From contig NC_087067.1 in assembly GCF_963678635.1 (NCBI RefSeq), positions 13,965,018-14,029,017 of the forward strand: a DNA stretch of 64,000 nt, given 5' to 3'. Positions 12,291 to 23,174 of this stretch are shown here, one piece after another; the stretch's first letter is position 1, and each line of letters begins with the position of its first letter. The position numbers were made by a program, and so were the translations under genes. This stretch comes from Symsagittifera roscoffensis. Its lineage: Eukaryota > Xenacoelomorpha > Acoela > Convolutidae. The notes beneath the pieces were generated by a model. That model was not told where the DNA came from. It worked only from the letters and a program-made list of their open reading frames with translations, and did not search any database.

Positions 12291-15200
12291 TTACAGGTCA
12301 CAGGAATCTGATTCGGCGTCCACTGAGTGACTTTCCTCATCTGTATCGTGAGAGTGATGCGATGCGTCTGAAAACATTTGGGGGTCATCACCACTCAAAT
12401 ACTCACCCTCATCATCATCCAGACACCCAATTGGGGTATTAGTTGTTGTCCTCGGCCGAATTTCAGATTCCTCTTCTTCGTCGCTCGAGCAGCTAAGCTG
12501 GTTACTGTTACTTAACTGAATTGAAGAGTTGTATCTCTTCAAATTAAGCAACGGAGTGAATGCCAAGTTGCTTGTTTTAGTCACCATCTTCGCTTCGTTT
12601 TGGTCACCGTCATCAGATAGCGCCAACTTCTTTTCATCAACTGAAAAATCCTCACTTGATGTTGCGTTTCTCAGCATGCGATTTGTTTCGTAGGAAGATT
12701 TGCGTCTATCTACATTGGATTGAGCCTTGGTACTTTGTCTTCTAACTACTGAAGCACGAACTGCAAAATTTGTTTCATTCGATGCTTCTTCTGATTTCAT
12801 TTTCTGAAACTGCACTTGAGCCTCTTTCAATTTCTTTAAGAACTGTTCTTTGGTCGCAATGGTCGGAAATATAAAAAACTGAGCATGATCCTGGAAGCAA
12901 TTTGGGTTCATTCTCACATCATATGAACTCTTTTTAAACCCCCCACTACTGCCCAGTTTAGTTCTGAAAAAGACTAGACAAATTGGTCCTTTGGCGTTGT
13001 GAGAAGAGCTTAGATGCTTGAAACTCTCCGCTTTTTCTTCCGTCTTTTCTTGCACGTGAGTTTCATTAACCTCCGCAATATCTAAAACCTCGTAATTATT
13101 CTGAACAGGCTTTGTGATTATAATCATATCCGTGAACAGAAATAGGTATAAATTTGTCTCTACGTTTTTGAACAGCGATCGTCCTTTGGTAGGCGTTACA
13201 TGTATCACACTGGATTCGAAGTAGAATCTTCTGGACTGGGTAACGAGGGAAATCATCTTGATTTCTTTGAAGACTAGTTTGCCCTGGATACTGATGAGCA
13301 TATTCTGTTGCTCTGCTAGATCGTCCAGTTGCTGAGTTTCTTTGTTACACTGCTGTGCGATTCCTTTCATCAACGCCAGAGCTTGAACCGCCGACTTTTG
13401 AATCTCAACTAAAGCAGACAACTGGAAATAGCTCATTGAAAAACCGAGTTTAAATTTTCATGTAGAGTTTTCTAAATTTCAACCCTATTGTCGACAAAAG
13501 CTCGAGCTTTTTCTCTTTTGAACTTTATTCTCGCTATTCAAGTTTGTCTAATTTATAAGCTAAAATAAAAACAACTTGAATCAGTGAACCGAGTCCAGTT
13601 AAACTTGCTTCTAAAATAATACTTGTCGCCAAAGCGGAGCTTATTATGGCGAGCTTCTCACCATGAATGATTGATTGAAAGGATTATCATATCAGCGCGA
13701 TGATCTTTACGTAATCAAATTGTATCCTTAAAATTTTTCCTTGTAGCCTTAAAATTTAAAATCTTACCGGAATAATCATCTGTCAGGTGTTTGCTCACTT
13801 TCACAATCTTTTCCAGCAAGAGCGGTATGTGGCAAATCCTACTGAGTGGCACAACAAGAAATGACTTGAAAGTCTTGTCATTTAAGATGGGATCTTTCTC
13901 CAGCTGTCGTGTTTTGGCTGCGAACCAGATCTCATTTTCCAACAAGTGCTTCAGAATTTCATTTTGATGATTCATGTTTTTGCAATATTTCACCACTGCC
14001 TTTCCAAATAACGCACCCGCATTTTCGCTTACCATGTCAAGAAAATTAACAATTATCACTTCTTCTTTTTGCATTTCTTCGACCTTGGCCAGAAACTTCT
14101 CCGAGCACTCTTTTATCATCTCAACATTGAAAAACAATTTATTCGCTTCGTATTTTCCGAGTGATTGCTTTTTTGTAGATTGTTTCTCTAGAACAAAAAC
14201 AGTCAACCAGTCAAACATTCTGCCCTTACTGTAAAATTGGGTTTTTTTAGTTGAAAGTATAGAGGTAGTAATTTCCAGTCCAATAAACCTGTAATCAACC
14301 TTTGTCACCAGTCAACTGTTTTAAATATGTGGATAGCATCGCTTTTTTAATTATATTTTCCTTGCGTCTATTATGGTCATAACACTTACGTTTTGTAGAA
14401 TCCACCTCAACGTCGTTGCTTGACACTTTACGAACTCTAAGCTTCGGATCGTCAGAGTTTTCTTCAAACGCGGCCTTGAAATGCTTCACCAGGATCTCGA
14501 GGCTTTTCAGATTGGATTCTTCGGAAGTAATCATTTCAAACAAAGCCTCCTGTAATTTAATTTCAGATGATGAAAGTTTCTCTAAGATTCCGCTGTCAAT
14601 GACATTTTGCTGGTGCTGCCAGAGCCCTTCTCTGCGAGGCCGTCTGATAATTTCGCTCGGAGTGTCCTTCGGAGTTGGGAGTGATGCATTGAAGGACTCC
14701 TCGGGGATGGCTTGAAGAGCATATTCACTAGTAGCTTCTGATTTCTTGCCTGAAATAGCAGAAAGTCAATAAATAAATAAAATCAACTAACAAATAAATT
14801 CGTATAAAAACAAGAAAAAAAACCTACTTCCATCAAACTGTTCATGAAACCATAAAAAATAAAGATTTGCAGTCGCACAAGAAACCAACGTTCAGTCAAA
14901 ACCATTCATAACTTCTCGGGCAGATTAAAAAACTAAACTTAGAAGGCAAATCGGAACAAAATTCCTCTGAATTTATATAATGGAACAACAAAAATAATAT
15001 CAGTCTTTGTTAATTGTGTTGCTTACGTGTTTCGGCAGATGACGTTGAGAGCGACGAAGAGTTTGAAAATGAAGCTGAGCTGTTCGCTGATGAAGAAGAC
15101 AACGAGTGCTGCGAATTCATCGAGCGACTGTTCTCGTGCTCTTCTGGGGCCGCCACGTTTGGCTTCGGGAAGTCCTGATAGAGACCTGTTTGTTTCATAA

Positions 15201-16588
15201 TCGAAGTTGATCTTTCCCTCGACATTTTTGGCATCTTGTCCAGACTCTTCTGCACTTCACGTAGCTCATCATCATCGCGCACATCTATCACCTGGATATA
15301 ATTGTTAAAGCTTTATACGCGTCTATATCTACAATTATTTTACTTGCGGTCTTGTCATGTATGCTCACAATTTTGAAAAAATGAATGGCGTTCTATGGGG
15401 CTCATAGTTTCGAATAAATCAGGGCGACCAATTCACTCAGTCAAGAAACCGGAATTGCTTAATTATAGAATACCTGACCTTCCATAGACCAAAATGGACC
15501 AAATTTAGAAAGCAGAAGAAAATTGATTTTCAGAACTCTCTAGAAACAAAAACCCTATTAAGACACCATTTGGCCAAAATTCTGCGACGCAAGCGAATTA
15601 TTTCGAAAATGTGGCAAAATGCACTCAGAAGCACTTTTTTGAAGGTTTCGATAAAAAAAATTGTGCGTTTTATGTTTCGGCGCATGCTCCCCCCTAAAAT
15701 CAGCCACCCTTAAGAAAATTTTAGAGCCGCTACGTTCTAAACATTTAAAATCTACGTGCTTATTTGAAGGTAATCAAGGTTTCTTCAATTCGCAGAGGAT
15801 CTATGAAAGACTATCTAGCCTGTCCAAGCATAGGCATAGTCAGTTTCTCATATTTCCCAACACTCTTTACTGAGTTATTTAGTTGAGCGAAGCCCTTTTT
15901 TTGCGACTCAAGGTCTTTTTTTTGTGTCTAGAGCTTTCACGTGGTATTGTAGACCTTTTATGAAACTACTCACATCCCAAGTGTCGAGATCTTGGTCCTT
16001 GTATATAACGTCTACAGGCAGTGCATTGATAGTGCCATCCGAGTTAGATCTGCCGTGAAGTCCAGAACTCTCCAGTCCGGTTTTGTGCTTGTCTGGAGGC
16101 TTGTCCGTCACTGACTTGATGAGAGTTCTCTTCTTAAATTCCTCTGCTTTGCTTTTCACTATACCTGTTTGAACATGGACAAACATTAAGTTTTTTGACA
16201 TGGAAAGTACTTTATGGTATTCGGGTTTATAGTATGTTAATTCATGAGAAGCAAAAAGCTCACCTTTATTAATGAACTCTGACGGGTTTTCGGACTGCGA
16301 GAGCTGTAGACTCCTCCGAAGTTCTGTCAAATCAGCGAGCCTAGTTTCACTCATGGACGCGAACCTTTCACGCAGACTTTTCACTTTCCCAGATACCGTT
16401 AGTTCATTTTGTTCACTATCGGTCTCAATTTTCTGCTCCAATTCCACCTTATTATTGTCAGGATTTGGATTTTGATCCCGCTCAGGCTCAGCATCGGCCG
16501 CAACTTTGTCGCTTTCGTTATTATAAGATATTCCGACCTCTGTTTGGTATTTTTTCCGCTCTTTTCGCTTTCGAGCAAACGGGAACAT
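12291..16588 (-). CDS. Ephexin-like Rho guanine nucleotide exchange factor (DH-PH), six exons
   Basis: Exons on the minus strand are 16588-16264, 16164-15974, 15291-15027, 14749-14390, 14187-13768 and 13408-12291. All introns are GT-AG, and the joins stay in phase for 2679 nt (892 residues). RhoGEFs of this type load GTP onto Rho-family GTPases at the cell cortex. The DH domain (about residues 325-555) opens with LQEALFEMITSEESNLKSL, the ephexin signature (E-A-x-F-E-x-x-T-S-E, then S-L). It is preceded by the family's G-L-W-Q segment and holds a later LVVPLSRICHIPLLLEKI, matching the L-P-x-x-R-I-x-x-x-x-L-L-x-x-I core. The PH domain (about 560-690) includes NLYLFLFTDMIIITK. The tail is Ser/Asp/Glu-rich and shows no SH3 domain, unlike vertebrate ephexins. 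The N-terminal ~260 residues are charged, Ser-rich and basic at the start. The first Met was chosen because an acceptor-like AAATCTAAG lies just upstream. The class call is firm, but the exact orthologue is not. Confidence 0.85.
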
Positions 16589-16597
16589 TTTAAAATT

Positions 16598-16706
16598 CTT
16601 AGATTTTGTATTGTACACAAAATAGATGTTTAACAATAGTGAGCTCCAAAGAACACAATATTATGGTTAACAATGTTATGTTTTACAAAATTCAAACAAA
16701 ACTTAC
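16598..16706 (-). other. Possible 5' UTR intron of the RhoGEF gene
   Basis: On the minus strand a consensus donor (GTGAA/GTAAGT, GT at 16706-16705) lies 109 nt above an acceptor-like CTAAG at 16602-16598, ten bases before the chosen start codon. The sequence upstream of the donor has stops in all frames, so a non-coding first exon is the likeliest reading. An additional coding exon farther upstream cannot be excluded. Confidence 0.3.
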
Positions 16707-18155
16707 TTCACAAATATGTCTTAAATGTCTTAGTATATTTGAAATAAAAACTAGAAAGCTGTCAGATATTTGAACCAATGCCATCATATTTTAAACAACG
16801 ATGCCATCATATTTACTTGCGGAAACGTTGACGTGCCAAATTCTGGATAGTCAGTTCTTAAAAAAACATCACAAACACCACTTAAAAAAGGTTTGAAGAC
16901 AACAGATTTTATTTCTTGTGAGGTTATTTAAAAAAACATCGTAGCAGTTCGGTTTGACATCGTAAAAGTTCGGTTAAAAAAATTAACACAGTTGTCCTAG
17001 AGTCATTGCTAATTGGCAGTTTTGGTGCTCGGGATTTTAGCAGAATAGTTTTTTAGCAGACCAATTTTTAACAGACTCAGAACAATTATAAAGTCAGATA
17101 GCTAATTTCAAACGCGGCATTGGCGACTAGCGACCGCTTGCTCGGCTGCCCTCCAATTCAACACAAGTGTTATTGTGCGCGTAAATCTTTATTTTGCAAG
17201 TAATTTAGACAGTTGTGTTTTTGAAGTTGATAGTTTTGTTGACAAATCGTGAGAAAATTGTCTTAATTGGGGAAGCTTGGCCCCAGACTGAGCGTCTTTT
17301 TGAGTCTGTCAATCAAAAATCCATCTTTTTTTACGTTGGTCTGATAAAAGACACATTTTTCACTTTTAATGCTAAAAGATTGGTTCGGTAAATGATCGGT
17401 CACCGGAAGTGTTCATTCCTAGGCACTAATTAGTTAAGAAATTTCTGCAATCCTTTAGAACCTAGCAAAAGGGCGGTTTACAAACTGTATGCAACACCCA
17501 TTTTGAAATCCGAGCTCCCCTTAACTCCTTCAGACCAAATGATTTTAAAGTTAACAATACTGTTCCCTTAATTCATAGCGAACACTTTTTGGGAAAAGAA
17601 AATATTGAAAACCTGTAATTTTGGACAAAATCAAAATGTAAAATTTAGATTCGTACGAAATTAATACGACCAATTAGCTAGCCTCAATTCAATTTGGAAC
17701 GATTTTGTTATGCGGAATAATTTGCCACGCATAAATACTTTGCGTTACTCCCTCAGCAATGTGAATAAATTTTTCAAAGCGCGAATAATTTAGTCCAGAC
17801 CATGGCAAATTTGGCAATTTTCAAACTCCCAGAATTTTACAAAAAATAATCGGAGGTAAGTTATTTTTTTACATTTGAACTCAGGAAGTCGATATCTCCA
17901 ATGGGGTATTAAAATTTTTTGTCGAAAACTATTATTTCGATCGGCAAAAATTGACTGAATAAAAAACCACACCGAGCATAAAGATTCGTTTTCTTCGAAA
18001 GTCGGAACAAGAACAAATCTATACTTTCTTTCGACAAAAAAAAACTTTAATGAGCCGAAGCAGATTTTATTCAGAACCTAGCCCTGGCCTTAGAGGAAAT
18101 CAACACGAAAATGGTAATAACAAAAACGAAAATCATTACAAAAAAGTAGAATATA
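16707..18155. other. AT-rich DNA upstream of the RhoGEF gene, with dispersed repeat copy B
   Basis: No coding sequence is supported. Any promoter of the minus-strand RhoGEF gene would lie in the left part, but I could not pick out a specific element. 17815-18010 is a diverged copy of the repeat at 10290-10490. Confidence 0.45.
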
Positions 18156-18175
18156 CAAAAAACCATCGACAATTA

Positions 18176-18429
18176 CGTTTTTCTGTAATTAACACCAGGT
18201 TATTTAACTCTTAACAATTTCATTCCATGACAAATTAACTCTGAGAATTGAGTTTGGTGCTAAATATTACAAAGAGAGTTAATTTGTCATGAAATGAAAT
18301 TGTCATGAGTTAAATAACATGATGTTAATGTGCAAAGAGTGTTAGAAAGAAAAAGATGTAAATTTCATAAATGCGCAAAATATTGATACCAATGCATTAA
18401 AGTAAAATGTTATTAATTACAGAAAAACG
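18176..18429. mobile_element. Small palindromic MITE-like insertion inside the left TIR
   Basis: The ends are inverted copies: CGTTTTTCTGTAATTA at the left and TAATTACAGAAAAACG at the right. Inside, arms of about 55 bp at 18187-18242 and 18275-18329 are near-perfect reverse complements (for example TGACAAATTAACTCT against AGAGTTAATTTGTCA) around a ~32 nt loop. It interrupts sequence that is contiguous in the right-hand TIR of the MULE, so it arrived later. It has no coding capacity. Confidence 0.6.
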
Positions 18430-18610
18430 GGGGTTGAGAGATTAGACGATAAGCAAATTAGACGGAGGCACTTAAAACGAAATTAGACGGTTTTGTAAAA
18501 CTGCAATTGTGAGAAAATAGACGAAAGTGAGAGAGATTAAAACTGTTTGCAGACAAACTGCGTGAGAAAAATAATGTTGTTTGCAGACAGTTGAATTTCG
18601 GTAGCCAAAA

Positions 18611-19787
18611 ATGCAAAATTTCAAAGTAGTTCCGTCGAAATATCGAGGTGGACAAAATCTTATTACCGATGAAGGTTATAGACTTAAAAAAAGATAGCAA
18701 AACCAAATTTGAATGTCATTATCGCTGTGTTATCTCCAATTGCTTCAGAAGATGAATGACAAATTTGGAAATTACAAAAATTATTCGAAAATCAGGCAAC
18801 CACAGTCACGAACCCGACCTTATGTACAACGAGGAAGAAAATTTTCGCCAAAAAATTCTGAGCGAAATCCAAAATGATCCGACAAAACCGGTGAAAATGA
18901 TATACGACGAGCAAGTTAAACTGAATTCGGAAATCGAAAATCTACCGGAGTATCACAAACTTAGCAGCGGGCTACTATAAAAAACGAAATCGAATTTTGC
19001 CAAAAACTCCCAGAACTTTACAGAATGAGAAAATAGATGGTATGTGGAGTAAAACGAGCGACAACCAAGATTTTGTGTTACATCAAGATGTCGGATAAGT
19101 GATTTTTTGTTCGCTAAAAAACCTGCAATTTTTGCAAAATAGCCAAAAAAACTTTGTGTGACGGAACCTTCAAGACTGCACCAAAACCGTTTGAACCAAG
19201 TTTTATTATATCCGATTACGAGACGGGTTTCATCGCCACCGTGAAAAAATTGATGCCACAAGTCGATCATTTGGGCTGTTATTTTCATTATACTCAAGCA
19301 GTTTTCCGAAAAATTCAGAATTTTGGTCTTATTATTGCCTACAGCAATAATCGTCCATTTCAGTTACTTTATCGCAAAATTTTCAGTCTATGATTTTTGC
19401 CAATCGACCATGTGATTACAAAATTTTGGCAATTTAAAACAATCTGTTTTATGCCGAAGACTGAAAATTTTCTTCCCAAAAATCGAAGATTTGGTCAACT
19501 ATGTCGAAAAAGCTTGGATCCAAAAAACTGGAGTTTTTATGTGGAACGTTTATGATAGACCACAAAATCTCCGAACAACAAACGCCTGCGAATCATGGCA
19601 TGCTTCCTGGAACAGAAAAATTGGAAGAAACCACCCATCTTTATGGGTAGTTGTCGAAGAATTGAAAAAACAGGAAAAAATCACAAAAAATGTATGCTCA
19701 AAATTTTCGAAAGGTGAACCTCCACCACCACAGGAAAAAAGTGGCGTTTGCTTAAAGCCAAAATCCAGCGATGAAAAACAATTATGA
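18611..19787 (+). pseudogene. FLYWCH zinc finger plus MULE transposase, degraded
   Basis: The frame starts with Met-Gln-Asn-Phe-Lys-Val-Val-Pro and a FLYWCH-type finger: G-G-Q-x-L, D-E-G-Y, then FECHYRCVISNC, with the distal HSH at about 18800. These are the Cys2-His2 positions of the family. A MULE transposase core follows: CDGTFKTAPKPF (first catalytic Asp region), FIISDYETGFI (second Asp), then HLGCYFHYTQAVFRKIQ, and late TTNACESWHASWN. Domestic and transposon copies of this family usually exceed 400 residues, and this one is shorter. It is broken by an extra A in a run near 18690, a TGA at 18751-18753 and several further shifts. It lies inside matched inverted repeats, so it is an inactivated transposase rather than a host gene. 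Confidence 0.75.
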
Positions 19788-20067
19788 GGAAAATATCAGT
19801 TTGGACATTTATTGGAGCAATATAGGCGTTATTTGCCGAAGTTTGTTTTAAAAAATGATCGTAAATTTTACATGTCAATTATGCATAATTTATTCAATTC
19901 AAAACTCTTCTGTAATACTCGGATTTGATATTTTATGTTCTTTTAAACTAATTGTTTTGATAGGTATGGTCATTTTATGTTCTTTTCGTATTTCCGAAAC
20001 TTGACTTTTAAGAAAAAACTTTGTTGGCCCTTTCCTTTTTATAGCAGCGACGTCTAAAAGCCAGATC

Positions 20068-20158
20068 TGTAAAAAAAACCGTCTAATTTCGTTTTTGTAG
20101 CATCCGTCTAATTAGCTTATCGTAATTATCAGAAAACGTAATTATCGATGGTTTTTTG
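20068..20158. repeat. Right terminal inverted repeat of the MULE element
   Basis: The reverse complement of this ~90 bp segment aligns with 18156-18193 joined to 18441-18500 on the left. The shared blocks are AACCATCGA-AATTACG, GATAAGC/AATTAGACGG and AAACGAAATTAGACGGTTTT. The right copy lacks the 18194-18429 insertion, so it shows what the uninterrupted TIR looked like. Confidence 0.65.
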
Positions 20159-20561
20159 AATCTAATCTACTTAGCACCAAACTCAATTCTCGAAGTAGAA
20201 ATGCCTTATTCTTCTCTATTTATAGGCACATCAGACTATTAAATAAAAAATTTCAGCCAAAAACAGCTTCCTTCAAGTTCTCTGGGTCATATCTTTTTTA
20301 GACAACATTAGCTTTACGATCCTAGATAACATTTTTTGAATAAAAAATGGTTGGTCGTATAATTTTGTCCACAGCGTTTACGATGAGTAAAGTTATGAGT
20401 AAAGTTCTCCTGTGACTTACCTTTGCTTTCAATGATAATCTCCTCACTAAACAAACTCATGAACTTTAATCAAGTTTAGTTCTTTTCAGAAATAAAGAAG
20501 TATACTATGTTGTTGTTGTTGGTGATTGGATTTGGTTGCTATTTTTGCATAGCTTACGTAT
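20159..20561. other. Flank between the MULE element and the LTR elements
   Basis: About 400 bp of AT-rich DNA with no gene or repeat that I can support. It forms the left flank of the nested LTR retrotransposons. The last bases before element 2 are CTTACGTAT. Confidence 0.5.
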
Positions 20562-20650
20562 TGTGCCAGCAGGTCATATTTGGAAGTTTGACCTTGAGCA
20601 ACGCAAAAGACATGATTTTGGGGTGAAATGGAATTTTCAAAAATTCGAAT
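20562..20650 (+). mobile_element. First 89 bp of element 2's 5' LTR (left of the nested insertion)
   Basis: The segment begins TGTGCCAGCAGGTCATATTT and ends AAAAATTCGAAT. It is a diverged copy of the first ~91 bp of element 1's LTR, which starts right after it at 20651. It is not a simple duplication inside element 1, because the 3' LTR at 43749 lacks it. The LTR remnant of element 2 at 44655 begins exactly where this piece stops. Together the two would read TTCGAA-TTGAGCATG across the site, against TTCGAATGGAGCCTG in element 1. Confidence 0.7.
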
Positions 20651-21561
20651 TGTGTGCCAGTTGGTCATATTTGGAAGTTTGACCTTGAGAAAAACAAGAA
20701 CGCTTAATTTTGGAGTGAAATTTGATTTTTCAAAAATTCGAATGGAGCCTGTCATGCACGATTCTCTCGCGATAACTGAAAACCGAAAAAAAAGAAATCA
20801 GAACAATCGAGTAACAATCGCGGGAAAGTTGCCAGATAAAGCAGTAGGAAATTGCCAATCGCAATTTCCGTCACAATAAAACTAGAGTAGAGCTGTCCTA
20901 TCTGAAACAGAAGGAAGCGTATTCCCGAGAATTGGACTATTATTGCTCGACTGGATTATCATTCAAACTGGACTAGAGTGAACCTTCGATGGAAAGGTGG
21001 ACAGCTTGAGTGTCCCAATGGTTCACGAGAAACTATACTCTAGAGTTCAAACTTGTTCCTGTTATTGAAACTAACAAACATTAAACTCATTTAGTTACAT
21101 TATTTAATTCTCAAGTTGTTTACTAACTTAATTACTCCCAGTTCTTGAGCGTGCTACGATGTGAGTACCCAATTTAAATTTCTAGAGTGTGTTTTATGAT
21201 TGTTATGTTGAGGTAAGGCGAGTTTTAGGTTGATCCATCTGAAATGGATCAAAGTTCCACTGTCTAATAAAAAGTAACTTAACGGATTGGTCCGACCCGG
21301 TATTTAACGGCGTTCATGTATTTTGGGTATCTAGAGACCTAAGTATGGGGACGTTCTTATTTCTAGAGTGGGGGGGGGATATTTTGGTAGTAGCCTTTAA
21401 GCTGTAACGGGTCGTAGTCTCATGTCACAAGCGAACCGAATTGGCTCCGACTGATTTGAGGTAGAAAAACACAAGAGATAGTGTCCCTGACTCTTGAGCC
21501 AATGGTTATAGGGCCTATTTTTCTTAAGGCTCATGTGTGACTACAGTAGGCGAATGTTACA
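20651..21561 (+). repeat. 5' LTR of element 1
   Basis: It starts TGTGCCAGTTGG and ends GAATGTTACA, giving TG...CA termini. It aligns along its whole length with 43749-44654. About ten substitutions and a few one- or two-base indels are visible by eye, suggesting a fairly recent insertion. AATAAA polyadenylation-type signals occur at 20874 and 21266, the latter conserved in all three LTR copies. The LTR contains several CTAGAG words and a G-run near 21370. Confidence 0.8.
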
Positions 21562-21572
21562 TAGTGTTTTTA

Positions 21573-21590
21573 TGGCGCTCCTGGGTGTTT
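21573..21590 (+). promoter_or_regulatory. Candidate tRNA primer-binding site
   Basis: TGGCGCTCCTGGGTGTTT begins 11 nt after the proposed end of the 5' LTR. TGG is what pairs with the CCA end of a primer tRNA, and TGGCGC is a common start in gypsy-like elements. I could not match the rest to a specific tRNA, and the offset from the LTR is larger than usual, so this is tentative. Element 2 has lost the corresponding region. Confidence 0.3.
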
Positions 21591-22070
21591 ACGACATCAA
21601 GACTACGGAGTCGAACCCACTTGAGACAGCTTCGGGCTGCATGCCCATTCTAGAGTACCGGTGGTACGGTTCGGCAGGAACGTGCAAACCTTCCGGTTGT
21701 ACCGTGATAGCTTTTTAAGAAAACTCGAGAAAACTTCCTGGTACGCTCTCCGAACGAGGCTTAGCTAACCGAGTAAAAGGGGGCAACTAGGGGGACAAAA
21801 ACACGAGCAAAAAGACAAAAAGCAAAACAAATACCAGAAAAGAATAGAAAAAGGAACAAAAACCATAAAACGAAAAAAGACAGTGACTTTGACACCAGAT
21901 TAGTTGGATCAAACCTTTATATTAATTAAATAGTATACCCATACTGTTTTACAAATTCGATCGTTTCGATCAACCTAGCAATTTAACCCAGTAACCTCAA
22001 TAAAGTGCCCGAGTGTGGGGCGTTGTCAAGGGTTTTCAGATAGCTTGGAACTTAGCTGGACAACAAGGAG

Positions 22071-22320
22071 ACTTGACTGGAAGAGGTGACCAGCCGAGTG
22101 GGAAAGTGGTTCAGGAGCACTTGAGCTGAACCAATAGGAGACTTGACTGGAAGAGGTGACCAGCCGAGTGGGAAAGTGGTTCAGGAGCACTTGAGCTGAA
22201 CCAATAGGAGACTTGACTGGAAGAGGTGACCAGCCGAGTGGGAAAGTGGTTCAGGAGCACTTGAGCTGAACCAATAGGAGACTGGACTGGAAGAAGTGAC
22301 CAGTCGAGTGGGAAAGTAGC
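22071..22320 (+). repeat. 70 bp tandem repeat, about 3.6 copies
   Basis: Units start at 22071, 22141, 22211 and 22281 with ACTTGACTGGAAGAGGTGAC and contain CAGCCGAGTGGGAAAGTGG and TTGAGCTGAACCAATAGGAG. The first three are nearly identical, and the fourth diverges and is cut short. The array lies in the leader between the LTR and gag and has no counterpart in element 2. Confidence 0.85.
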
Positions 22321-22532
22321 CAAGAAGGATTTGGCAGTTCTCGAGTTCTCAAGTTGGGCAGAACGGGTATCGTTAAAATCCACATTACATTATAGGAGAT
22401 ATGTGTAAAATTGGATAAGCGAAATCCCCCGGTTTTGAGGAACGTTTTTACTTGAGCAGGCCTGGAGACAGGTATACGGTTTTCTCTTGAGAGGTTTAGC
22501 ACCCGGCGCTTAAGGTAATTTTAGGCTTAAGA

Positions 22533-22612
22533 AGGGGGGCTAAAAAGGGGGGAGGTTAGAAGGGGGGCTGGTTAAGTTAGAGGTTGGCGGTTATAATTTG
22601 TAAAAAGGGGGG
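22533..22612 (+). other. Cluster of G6 runs, polypurine / possible G-quadruplex
   Basis: Four runs of six G occur in about 75 bp, three of them closely spaced (GGGGGGCTAAAAAGGGGGG, then GGGGGG again). Two have the form AAAAAGGGGGG, the classic shape of a retroelement polypurine tract. Further G5-G6 runs lie near 22741, 22792 and 23036. Function is unproven, but extra plus-strand priming sites or RNA G-quadruplex formation are possible. Confidence 0.45.
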
Positions 22613-23174
22613 ACACATTAGAGTAACTAATTGCTCGGCATCGTCGACTTAGTTACATTAGATATTTACACGCGTTGGTCATAGGAAGCGGATATCCAAA
22701 ATTAGAATCAGGTTAAGGTAGGTACCCTGGTCGGATCGGTAGGGGGGACGGACATAGACAGTTTTTGTGATACCCCATAAGATCGCTAGCAGGGGGGAGG
22801 AAAACGCGTGGCAATTAAGTACCAGACATTTTTTCGATAGAAGGTAGACATTTGTCACCTTTGAATTTTTTAGGTTCATCTCTTTGTTTTTATTATTTTT
22901 TCTTGCTTAGATTTTTGTTGCATTTTGGTAAGGATTTGTGTTTGGTTTTTATACGAACAGGTGATCACAAGATACTTGCGCACAGGTTTTGGTTTCAAGT
23001 TGCTTGGAACATTGAAAAAGAGGTAACTAAAAAAAGGGGGTCAGCATTTGGCCACTAAGAGAGGGTTTTTGGGAAAATTTTTACCAGAGCTTGAGTGGTG
23101 GTACAAGGTACAGTGAATCAAGAAGTCCCTACAACGAAGAAGAAGGAGGTCCCACCACTCAAACACTTGTTAAC

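Larger units (their letters stand above)
18156..20158 (+). mobile_element. MULE-type DNA transposon with a FLYWCH/transposase pseudogene
   Basis: The element is bounded by terminal inverted repeats. The left end (from 18156, CAAAAAACCATCGACAATTA) is matched in reverse complement by the right end (to 20158, TAATTATCGATGGTTTTTTG). A second inverted block, built on ATTAGACGATAAG and AAATTAGACGGTTTT, lies at 18441-18500 and 20068-20122. On the left, the two blocks are separated by a small palindromic insertion (18176-18429). The interior carries one decayed transposase frame on the plus strand. No 9 bp target duplication could be recognised, so the exact outer ends are uncertain by a few bases. 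Confidence 0.65.

Noticed and set aside
13974-14234. An 86-codon plus-strand frame
   Set aside because: It is antisense to exon 5 of the RhoGEF gene, whose coding is established by motif and phase.
20640-20660. A target-site duplication for element 1
   Set aside because: The bases before 20651 (TTCGAAT) and after 44654 (TTGAGC) share at most one base, so none is claimed.
20562-20741. A tandem duplication of the LTR start within element 1
   Set aside because: The 3' LTR lacks it, and the extra piece is better explained as the left end of element 2's interrupted LTR.
21533-21718. A 61-codon frame at the LTR/leader border
   Set aside because: It crosses the LTR edge, has no counterpart in element 2 and shows no motif.
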